A stretch of 64,000 nucleotides of DNA from assembly GCF_024181585.1 (NCBI RefSeq), contig NZ_CP054258.1, positions 310,001 through 374,000 of the forward strand, given 5' to 3'. Positions 24,977 to 34,500 of this stretch are shown here, piece after piece. The position numbers and the translations under genes are program-made. This DNA comes from Treponema socranskii subsp. buccale. Lineage in GTDB: Bacteria; Spirochaetota; Spirochaetia; Treponematales; Treponemataceae. Positions within the stretch are counted from its first letter, which is position 1; the number at the start of each line of letters is the position of its first letter. The notes beneath the pieces were generated by a model. The model was given only the letters and a program-made list of their open reading frames with translations, had not been told where the DNA came from and did not search any database.

Positions 24977-25016
24977 AAAAAATCCCCCCCCCCGCCGGAC
25001 AACCCGACAGGGGGAT
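24977..25016 (-). terminator. Terminator of the giant lipoprotein gene, with a C10 tract
   Basis: On the minus strand a stem ATCCCCC...GGGGGAT with an inner CGG/CCG pairing is followed by six T. The plus strand contains ten consecutive C at 24984-24993, an unstable homopolymer in the stem. Confidence 0.65.
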
Positions 25017-25035
25017 AACTCGCTAAGCGGAATGC

Positions 25036-28000
25036 TTATTTTTCAAGTACCGCCATTTCGTAGTCTTTTGTTGTAAAGTACGCGGCGATAACCTTATTTG
25101 CATAAGTACCGCTCGTAGGCGCCCCTTGGCAAATCGTATACTGCTGAATACCGTTGCTTGCAGGCACCGTCATAACAACCCAGTCGCCGGTGAACTTATT
25201 GCTTACGACGCCGTTTTTTACCGCAGTATCCGTTTTAACAAGACCGTCTTTCAACCACGCTATACGGGCTGCATTTGCGGAACCGTAAAAGCCGTTATGG
25301 TAGTAGCTGATGTACGGAACCTGCTTATTGTTTTCTTTACGTACGCCCATTTTAAGGAAGGTGCCCGGATTCATATAGGTGTCGACCGTTGCAATTTTAA
25401 AGTCGCTTGTTGCGGGTTTGGTTGAACCGTTCACTTTGCCGGGGGCAAGATACGCATAGCGCACGCCGCCGTTACCGCTTGAATAATAGCCGATATGTAA
25501 ACCGTCTTCATCGTCAATAACGAGATCTACGTAGAGCGGTGCACCGCCGTCAATCTCAACCGCATTAGCCTGCCATTCGCTTGTTTTACGATCAGTGGCA
25601 CCGGCAGCAGGCTCTGTATAGCTTGTGCCTATATCGCGATAGCTGTATACCAACTGAGATTTCGCCGCATCGTACCATACAACGACGGCACGGTTTGTAG
25701 ACGTAAGTCCCACCGCAGCATAACCGCCGCCCTGATGATGTTCGGAAGCGGTATCCGCAACAACTTCGTAACCACTGGCAGAGCCTGAATCATTAGGATC
25801 GCTGTCAATTCCATAACTATCGACATTATGACCTAAACCGTTTGAAATGTTATCAGGAGCGGTAACGGAGCCGTAACGAAATTTAATGGGAAGTACATCG
25901 TTATTTCTATCGCAATAGATAAGGGCAACCTTTGCATCGGAGCCGGGACCTCTCACTGCCAACTTCGGTATTTGCACGCGGTTTACATCATAAACGTTTC
26001 TTGCTTCGTTTGCATTATTTTCAAGACGGCGGCGGTTTGTCCCTCCATCATAATTTCCGGTTGTTCCGGTTGCATTGGTTCCTTGTTCGCGAGAAAAGAA
26101 CGTAAAACTCGTACTTCTTGTCGCCCTATCGGTATTGCTTGCCCCTCCGTACATATTACCGCTCTCATCGTATGCAATAACCGTATTTTGGTACTTGCTG
26201 AAGCATTGCTCAATTATATGGGAAGATGCCATATCCGCAGGAGTAGTAATCGTTGCATTTTTCATCATAGCAAAGCTTAAGTTTCCGCTTACTGCCAAAA
26301 TGCCATACGACATATAGTAATTGGAAGCTTTATCCATTACAAATTGCGGACTTTCCATAAAGTTATTGTTAATAATGGGTTTGGTTTTCCACACAAACAA
26401 TTTGCGCCGTACGGTCAGGATATTATTGTTGGCATTATTTGCTTCAATGTTATAAGGCTTGGAAACGTCAATCTTATTATTTATCGATTCAACACTGCCT
26501 ACTTTAACGGAAAGCGCGCCGCTTGTATGCGAATCTGTTATGGATACACTGTTTAAATTCGTGCCGAGCGATGCCGCCCCGAGCATAACGGTTCCGCCTG
26601 CGAGGTTAAAGCCTTTTACTTTAATCGTTTCTCCGGCCCGCACCGGATATTCGCCGGTTGAAGCGCGAGAGAAAGCACCTTTAAATCCGCTGTCGGCACT
26701 CGTTAAGCCGGTTTCCACGTTCGTGATATACGGAACGACATTTACACTTGTCTTCGCTTTATTTGCGGTATAGCCGTACACAAGCGCTTCGTCCGCGTCC
26801 GTGGGAACGGTATCGACAAGCGTGGCCGTATCGTCGGATATGTTTGCGATACGGGTAAGGTATTGGGTTTCGCCCTTTTTGAATACGACGAATTGTCCCG
26901 GATTTTTATTTGCAAAAACAGCACCCTCGGCGGTCTTCGGCGTTCCTCTGGTTACCGTTGCGTTTTGGGTCGTACCTCCGTCTGCGGGGACGGAAGTATT
27001 CGTTCCGTCGTTTGCGCTTACCGTAATACTTTTGGCAACGCCTACGCCCGCTTTTTCGGTATTCCAATCGAGCCGCCATTTGACGTAATAACCGAGATAG
27101 TCGGCATCCAATGTTTCAACCGTCAATACGGCTCCGTGAGAAGCCATATTTTTATCGGATGTCCACGTACCGTTAGCCTGCCGCGTTGCCTTAACCGTAA
27201 GCGCCGTCGTATTCGGAAGGCTCGCTTCAAGCGTATTTATTTTGATATTGTCATACGCAAAACCGCTTATGCTCATCTTGCCCGAAACGGAAGAATAAGT
27301 ATTGCCCGTTCCCGAAACCGAAGCGATTTCAACGTGTCCGTTTGCGCGGCTGCCTTCATACAAAGAGTTCAGCGGATTGTTGTTTGAGTCTTTGCCTTCT
27401 CCGTTCCAATAGAAGGGCAGAACGACTACCGTAGGTGCTTTGTCGTCTAAGGTGTCGAAAAGCGTCGTGATATTCACCTTTGCAAAAGCGGAATCCGTTC
27501 CCTGCGTAAACCCATGTGCTTCATCCCACAGTTCGAGAATAATCGTAGTCGGCGTACCGTTGGAATTGCCGATTTGATTTGTTCCTGTACCGAAATGGTT
27601 TTTCAGATCAATTGTATTGCCGGTGGTAATAGCGGTAAGATTACCCGTCCCTATATTTACCTGTGTTCCGCCGTCAATTTTTTTCAGCCGATATTTTACG
27701 GTACCCTGGCCGCCGGTAAATTCAACCTTTATTTTAGAATTATCTTTATTCTTAAAGGCGAAACCGCTGCTCGCAAAATTCGCCGTAAAATCGAGGTTTG
27801 CATCTTTGTTGGACGGAATATCCAAATTATCGCTTATAAACGATTTCTGTGTACCGCCTATGTCCGTCATAAGCGTAATCTTCTGTACGGCGATCGGATT
27901 ATTTTTTACGACTACATCGACGCCGGGAGCAGTATACGTGTTACCGCTCTTATCGGTTATAGTGTAATACAATTTTCCCTTGCCGTCGGGTACGCTGCCA

Positions 28001-31000
28001 AAATCGATTTTTCCCTGCCATGTAACCGTTCCGCCGAGCTGCGTGGTTATTCTGTTTTGCGGATCCGTTTCGGTCATCGTTGTTTCAGCGGAATTAATTT
28101 CGTTGACGGTTACCTTGGCCTTTACTTCTTTTACGCCCGACCCGCTGTCGTTTGCGACACCGTTTATAGTCCACTTTCCGCTGCTGTTTTTATATATCAG
28201 CGTTTCCGGTTTATACAGGATATAACTGTAACTTCCCGCAGTGAGCGCAGGTGAAGCGGTAAACGCAACTTTATTGCCGGTTACATTTGTTACTGAGAGA
28301 ACACTGTTTTCCGCCAATATTTTACAGCCGCCGCCGGAAGATGTTGTACCGCCCAATTCGCGGACTTTTTGCGCAAGCTGCGTATCCGTTATCGAAGACG
28401 AAGTAAAATTCCCGATATTCATATATTTATTGGTGCCGAAGTCTCCGATTGGATTTTCCGTATCGAAACGGAATGTAAATTCTTTTTCCGTAGGTTTATT
28501 ATCCGCATCGGTAATACGTATTTTTACGGTAAATTCTCCCTTAGCTTTAGCTTGAGCTTTTAAATTATTTAAATTGAGCGGTATTTTAAGTTTGTAATTT
28601 TTATACTTCGTACCTGATGAAGGATTATGTGCGCTGTCTTGTTCTATCCAGTTATGGCTTATCGGTGTAGTTCCCGACTGTGTTAAGTCATACGTCGCAC
28701 CGTTTTCCAAATCACCTGAAAAATTGATTGTTTTTATACCGCTTTCATCATGAAGTGAACCGGAAAGTATCATATTTTCGCCAATCCACATACGCGGAAC
28801 ATAGTCTAAAGAAACAGCGGGTGCAGTTTTAACTATTTTAACAGCGTCGGGACTTCCGATCGTCGGAGAAGACTTATCTATTTCAATTTTAATCTTTTCC
28901 GTCCATTCGCCGACTTGACCGGTTGCTTTATTTTCAGCACAAACTCTAAAATATACGGGCTGGTTGTCATTGCCGTTCGGATTAAAAGATTGATCTTGAT
29001 TGATAGTTTGCGTCCACTGTACCGCACCGTTTGCGGTAGTATTGTCTACAATTTTACCGTTTCCGCCATTATACCAGTCCACACTGCCAAACGTTCCGTC
29101 GGTAGTGTTACTAAAAGAACCGTCTTTAGAGAACTGAATATACGCTTTACCTATATCCGACGGAGAACCGATTGCAACGCTCGTGGTACCGAAAATCTGT
29201 ATAGTACCGCCCAATACAGCGTTGTTTACCGGCGACAATATTCGTACAATCGGTTTTGTTCCATCAGGATTTAAAATCATAGTAAGTTTATGCACCTTTT
29301 TATTGCCGATATTGTCTTCCGCAAGAATATATATGGGAATATCAAAATAGTTGGAGTTGGATGTACTCGTAGTACCATAGTCGGAAGGATTAGTCATCGT
29401 ATTGAAGTTGTATTTAAAGTTCCAACTGCCTGCCGTAGAAGTCGCCATATTTTGCCAACCGGCAGTGTTTTCGTCTACCGTTCCTACGGATTTTTTTGCG
29501 ATTAAAAACTTTGTTTTAGAAGCGTCAACTCCCGCACCTGCATCCGAAATCGTTCCCGTAAAACTTACTTCGCCCGCTTGCGCAACGGTAGCTTCGGGAT
29601 AAGTTAATTTAATCTCCGGAGGCGTTTTATCGACGCTGAAAGTTATTTTATCTTTGTCTTCACTTCCGCTATTTGCTTTAGCCAAAAAGTGGAGTTCGTA
29701 TTCTCCGTCGGTTAACGTACTTATATCAAGGGTAGCTTTATACCGTGCGGGAGCTCCGACCGGATCGGGCCGTTCGAGTTTTCTATTGGAATCTACTGTT
29801 GCCGCTCCTCCTATTTTGTAGTACGCGGTGCCCGGTTCCAAATCGGTAATGTCTGCAAAAATATCGAAATTTTTATTTTTAAAACCTTCGATGCGCACGG
29901 GTCTGATTCTCGGACCGCTTCCGGTGGAAAGGAAATTACAAATATATAAACCGTTATTTACCGAATTCGAATCGTCATACGCTTCAAAGGTATTGGAAAC
30001 TTGATTTGTGCTGTCCGTACCGATGACTTTTATTGCACGTTTTCCTTCGGTAAAAGAAGCAGGTAAATTGAATTTTACCCGTAAATTGCTTCCTTCTTTT
30101 GTTATCGCATTATCTAAATCTGCTTGAGAATTTAAACCGGCAAAATCGAACAGTACCGCTTCTTGTACAAGGTTGTTATCGGTTTTAAAGCTGTCGGTTT
30201 CATTTCCCGTACCGTTCCATTTCACAAGCACTATTTTTATACCGCTGTTTTTATAAGCATCAACCGTATTCGGGCTTACCAAAGGGTCGCCGTCTTTATT
30301 CGGGATCAGTTCAGCCAAAAGCGTTGATATGTTTCCGCTTTTAAAAATAATCGTACTGGCCGCGGAAAGATCCAAGCTGTTTTTTGCCAAATTTCTTACG
30401 CCGATAATTTTGTAACCGGGCGATTTATTCGGATCCAATTTAAAAGTACTGCGCTCCGCACTAGAACCGTCCATCATCTTGCGGTTGTCTTTTAATGCAT
30501 TTAATGCAGTAGTATCTTCACGCAAGGCTTTTATTTTTTTGTCGTGTTCATTTTTATCGGAACCTTTTTTACCTGCAAAATAATCGCTTATGACTTCTTC
30601 CGTATAGCCTTTTTTTAAAACGGTATTTTGTATGTCTTCTTGTAAATAAAAGAATTCGGATTTGTTGCCGTCCGGTTCGGGAGTGCCGTCTGAAAATTTC
30701 TGAGCATTGTCGTACAAAAACAATTGGGCTTTTATGGCTTTATTGTGAAGCTCGTTTTTTTGATAGTCGTACCATGCATCCGCATCCGCTTCGCCGTATG
30801 TAAAAAGCTGTGCATTGATATTTTTCCCTACGAACATTTCGCTTGCCGAGAGATTTTTCTCCGGCACTTCAACGCTCAGTTTGGAAACAGTATTCCGTTC
30901 GCCCGCCTGTCCTTCGACCGAAAAAACGGCTCCGTATTTATCGCCGGTTTCAGGATCGGTCGAAACCGGTTTAGCCGTCGACGGCCGCGACACGATAAAC

Positions 31001-31503
31001 ACGGGAGGCGTATTGTCGATTTTATAGTTTTTCGTAAACTTTGACGTTTTGCCGCCGTTGTCGGTAACGGTAACGATCGCCGTGTATTCTCCGTCGGGAA
31101 TGGGATATACTTTTACGAGTTCATGAGGCGCGGCTTCCGTACCCGTTGATTCGTTGTCTATATTTGCAGTCCACAATGTGCTGTAGGCACCCGGCGCGGA
31201 AAGATTTGCCGGAAAAGAGCGCGTTCTGTCTTTCGTTTCTATGTTTTCAAAAACGATTGAAACCGCTTGTACGCCTTCGTCGTCTTTTGCCGTTCCTTCC
31301 AGCACAAAACTTCCGCGTATCGGAGTTTCGCCCGCATCGGGGTAGGTGATTTCGCCGTTCGGCGGTAAAATATCCACGCTTCCGCCCAAGGCCACATTTT
31401 GCGGGCAGGCGGAGCATACAATCAATGTTAGGGCAAATAATGCGGAATACAAAAATCCCGAGAATATTCGCTTATTTTTATTTTTCAATGCCGTGTTTTT
31501 CAT
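25036..31503 (-). CDS. Giant exported Ig-like lipoprotein (2155 aa)
   Basis: A 2155-residue exported protein. The N-terminus ends in LTLIVCSACPQN, a relaxed lipobox. The body is a series of Ig/cadherin-like units of 90-110 residues recognised by boundaries such as DNTPPVFIVSRP, DKTPPEIKLTYP, DGTKPIVRILSP and FDTENPIGDF, each followed by a GxxxxxGTxxDxxGV pattern. The last 450 residues, after an IPT/TIG-like YPVRAGETIKVKGFNLAGG, look like a propeller or lectin-type domain. Start 31503 has GGAGG seven bases upstream; ATG 31509 is too close to it. It lies 40 bp after the Ig-barrel gene and probably in its operon. Likely a surface or periplasmic adhesive protein; no function proven. Confidence 0.82.
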   Translation of the reverse strand: MKNTALKNKNKRIFSGFLYSALFALTLIVCSACPQNVALGGSVDILPPNGEITYPDAGETPIRGSFVLEGTAKDDEGVQAVSIVFENIETKDRTRSFPANLSAPGAYSTLWTANIDNESTGTEAAPHELVKVYPIPDGEYTAIVTVTDNGGKTSKFTKNYKIDNTPPVFIVSRPSTAKPVSTDPETGDKYGAVFSVEGQAGERNTVSKLSVEVPEKNLSASEMFVGKNINAQLFTYGEADADAWYDYQKNELHNKAIKAQLFLYDNAQKFSDGTPEPDGNKSEFFYLQEDIQNTVLKKGYTEEVISDYFAGKKGSDKNEHDKKIKALREDTTALNALKDNRKMMDGSSAERSTFKLDPNKSPGYKIIGVRNLAKNSLDLSAASTIIFKSGNISTLLAELIPNKDGDPLVSPNTVDAYKNSGIKIVLVKWNGTGNETDSFKTDNNLVQEAVLFDFAGLNSQADLDNAITKEGSNLRVKFNLPASFTEGKRAIKVIGTDSTNQVSNTFEAYDDSNSVNNGLYICNFLSTGSGPRIRPVRIEGFKNKNFDIFADITDLEPGTAYYKIGGAATVDSNRKLERPDPVGAPARYKATLDISTLTDGEYELHFLAKANSGSEDKDKITFSVDKTPPEIKLTYPEATVAQAGEVSFTGTISDAGAGVDASKTKFLIAKKSVGTVDENTAGWQNMATSTAGSWNFKYNFNTMTNPSDYGTTSTSNSNYFDIPIYILAEDNIGNKKVHKLTMILNPDGTKPIVRILSPVNNAVLGGTIQIFGTTSVAIGSPSDIGKAYIQFSKDGSFSNTTDGTFGSVDWYNGGNGKIVDNTTANGAVQWTQTINQDQSFNPNGNDNQPVYFRVCAENKATGQVGEWTEKIKIEIDKSSPTIGSPDAVKIVKTAPAVSLDYVPRMWIGENMILSGSLHDESGIKTINFSGDLENGATYDLTQSGTTPISHNWIEQDSAHNPSSGTKYKNYKLKIPLNLNNLKAQAKAKGEFTVKIRITDADNKPTEKEFTFRFDTENPIGDFGTNKYMNIGNFTSSSITDTQLAQKVRELGGTTSSGGGCKILAENSVLSVTNVTGNKVAFTASPALTAGSYSYILYKPETLIYKNSSGKWTINGVANDSGSGVKEVKAKVTVNEINSAETTMTETDPQNRITTQLGGTVTWQGKIDFGSVPDGKGKLYYTITDKSGNTYTAPGVDVVVKNNPIAVQKITLMTDIGGTQKSFISDNLDIPSNKDANLDFTANFASSGFAFKNKDNSKIKVEFTGGQGTVKYRLKKIDGGTQVNIGTGNLTAITTGNTIDLKNHFGTGTNQIGNSNGTPTTIILELWDEAHGFTQGTDSAFAKVNITTLFDTLDDKAPTVVVLPFYWNGEGKDSNNNPLNSLYEGSRANGHVEIASVSGTGNTYSSVSGKMSISGFAYDNIKINTLEASLPNTTALTVKATRQANGTWTSDKNMASHGAVLTVETLDADYLGYYVKWRLDWNTEKAGVGVAKSITVSANDGTNTSVPADGGTTQNATVTRGTPKTAEGAVFANKNPGQFVVFKKGETQYLTRIANISDDTATLVDTVPTDADEALVYGYTANKAKTSVNVVPYITNVETGLTSADSGFKGAFSRASTGEYPVRAGETIKVKGFNLAGGTVMLGAASLGTNLNSVSITDSHTSGALSVKVGSVESINNKIDVSKPYNIEANNANNNILTVRRKLFVWKTKPIINNNFMESPQFVMDKASNYYMSYGILAVSGNLSFAMMKNATITTPADMASSHIIEQCFSKYQNTVIAYDESGNMYGGASNTDRATRSTSFTFFSREQGTNATGTTGNYDGGTNRRRLENNANEARNVYDVNRVQIPKLAVRGPGSDAKVALIYCDRNNDVLPIKFRYGSVTAPDNISNGLGHNVDSYGIDSDPNDSGSASGYEVVADTASEHHQGGGYAAVGLTSTNRAVVVWYDAAKSQLVYSYRDIGTSYTEPAAGATDRKTSEWQANAVEIDGGAPLYVDLVIDDEDGLHIGYYSSGNGGVRYAYLAPGKVNGSTKPATSDFKIATVDTYMNPGTFLKMGVRKENNKQVPYISYYHNGFYGSANAARIAWLKDGLVKTDTAVKNGVVSNKFTGDWVVMTVPASNGIQQYTICQGAPTSGTYANKVIAAYFTTKDYEMAVLEK

Positions 31504-31543
31504 AAACATACCTCCAAAAATTTTGCGTGTCCGTATTCGTTTA

Positions 31544-34500
31544 TCAGAATACGTTGACGCGTACTCCGCCGCACAGGTGCGGCATAACGGATCTTATCGA
31601 CGATCCTTCGACATCGGTCGAAATAAACCACAGCTGTCCTTCGGTAAAGAACGAGAACGAGCTGAAATATTTTCTTTTTGTCAATTTTACGCGCGGGAAT
31701 TCGATCTGAATCAAACCTGCCGGCAGCACTTGCGGTTTTCCGCTCTGCGTTTCACTGAACAGTGAAAACTGTGCGCCGAGCGCTACGTTCAAATACAGCC
31801 ACTGCCAATCCGGTCCGAAATAATAGCCGAAGGGCAGTTCGAATACATTCGCCAAAAGTTTTAAAGAACCTACATGTCCGCCGTAACGGATTTGCCGCAG
31901 CGGCAGATTTTGTATTTTATAAAAGAAATCGAACTGATCTTGCGTAAACTGTCCGTAGTGCAGCTGCAGTTTTACGTTGTTGTCGAAAAAGCTTAAACCC
32001 ACACCCGCATTCCACAGCGTTGCTCCCCAAAAGCCCGCTTCGAAATGAAGGCCCTGTATGAATTTCGGTACTTCGTATATCGCTTTGTCGCCTTTGCGGA
32101 GTGCGGCGCTCGTATCCGCGAGACTGACATTGTCCGACGTTAAGCCTGCAAACGTTATGCTTTCGTTATAGCGTCCGCCTTCACCCGGAGAGATAAGCGT
32201 TATATTCGGTGCGGTTTTGTCTATTCTGATGATCGTCCGGCATATAGCGACTTCTTTATTTTCCATGACGGCACGCACGAGCAAAAAGTGATAGCCTTCC
32301 TCCATATCTTCCGTTTCGAGCCGGTACCGCCAGCCGTTTTTAAGTTTTGCAGGGACGAACGTGCGTCCGTTGTTAAAGCTCACTTCAACCTGCTTTAAGC
32401 GTTTTCCCGCAAAAAGCCGCTTCGCATCCGCTGATGCGTCTTTTGCAGAGGCGGCGTCTTTTTCCTCTTGCGAAACGGAATAACCCGCCCGGCCTTTCAA
32501 ATACGGACGGTCGATCGCGAAATCTCCCATTGCAAGGTTGTCGATCGTAATCCACGGACCGTTCTCTTTGTACTGTACGGAAACGCCGCTTGAAATTACC
32601 GCTCGGTTTGCGGGGAGTATTCCCCGGATTTCGATCGTATGCTCGCCTTCGCTTATGACATCGGCATTCAAGCGGAATGATGCATACGAAGTGCTCGTCA
32701 CATCGGACGTCATGATTTGTTTTCCGTCTACGAAGAGCGATACTTGTTGTATATTCGTCGAAGAATCGACGCGGCCGTATACGTTGAACTCTCCGAACAG
32801 CGTTTCGCCGTTTAAAGGATAGAGCAGTTCGATTTTATTTTTATCGGCTTTCCGCGACACGTCGAAGTTTACGGCGGCTTCGTTCGTGTTGCCGGCTTTA
32901 TCGACGCCGGATATTTCGAGGTTATAGCGTCCTTCCGGTAATGCGGAAATATCGATGTTTTCGGCGACGAGGAGATCGTTTTTAAGTTTTATTTGAGCGA
33001 GCGATGCGGGAACCGCCGTATTCGAAAGGCTCTTTATTTTCAGCGTTACGCCTTCGAGAGAGATATTATCCTGCGTTTTTCCCGATACGAATAAATTTTT
33101 ATCGAGCCGGGAGCCCGCCAGCGGATATTCGATTTTCAAAACGGGCGGCGTGTTGTCGATATTGATTAAAGTGGACGATACCGATTCCTGTCCGTATTTG
33201 TCCGCCGCTCTGATGAGCACGACGTGGGTACCGTCGCCGATAACCTGCGTGTTGAGCGAATAGTTCCATTTTTCTCTGCCGTTCGCTCGCAAAAAGCTGT
33301 TTCCGTTATTCACCGATATGTACATGCCTTCGATACCGTTTGCATCGGAAGCCGTACCGTTTATCGTTATAAGACCCTTTACCGTTTCGCTGATGTCCGG
33401 CGAAGTCATCTGTGTCAGAGGCTTTGCGAGCGATACTCTGATTTTGCGTTCGACCGGTGCGCTCTTTATACCGTAAATATCTTCGCCGTATATGCTGATC
33501 GTATGCTCGTTGTCGGTCAAAGAGGAAAGAGCGATAGGAATGGAAAACGTGTGTTTGACGTCGAGCGCCGTATACGCTTTGTTGTCGATTCTGTAATAGA
33601 TTTTCGCCGGAGCGTCGTCGTCGTATACAATACCTGAAATCTCGAAATCTTCGACGATAACCTGATTTTCAAACGGCAAATGTATTTCGACGACCGGAGC
33701 GTCCGAAGCGGTATCGATATCGAAATCGTATCGATTGATGAGCTTGGCGTTTCCCGCCCCGTCGGTAAAACGGAACTGCATATTTTTGCTTATCGGGTCG
33801 GCCGCGCTTCCAATGACGGTATTCGAAAGCGAAGTATACGGAAATTCCTTCCACGTCGAATTTTTATCTTCGGTTTTGTATTCGGCTTTTACGCCGCCGA
33901 ATTTTTCATCGACGGTAAAAGCCGCCGTTATCGAACCGTTTACTTTATCGCCGTTTGCCGGCATAACCATGCGTACGTTCGGCGCTTCGGTATCTTTTAT
34001 AAAGATTGCGTGTTCCGAAACTTTTTTGCCCGCATTGTCCGTTGCGGTGACGGTGAGGAAAAGCGCTCCGTCCGGGAAAGCTTTTACGTCGAGTGTTTTT
34101 TCAAAGCGGCCGTCGAGCGTTCCCGTTAAAACTTCATCCGAAGACGCGGACGATAAGCTGTAATCGAGCGGCAGCCGGGTACCGTTTACGCTGCCCGAAA
34201 AGGTGAGCGAATCTTTTACGTAAACTGCGCTTTTGTTAAGCGTTATTTTGAGAGAAGCCGTATCGGCTGAAATGTCGACACTTTCGCTTATTATTTCTTT
34301 GCCGTCGCTTGTGCGTACTTTTACGCGGACGTCTTTATAAAGGCCGTCTTTTACAGCACCGATTTTTACGATATTGCCTTCAACTTCGCAAGAGAGACCT
34401 GCCGCTCCGGTCAATTCTGCGCTTTCGATTTGCGCACCGTCCGCCGAATAAAACAAACCTTCCAAAGGTTCGCCCGTGATGACTGCGGCGTTTCCGATCC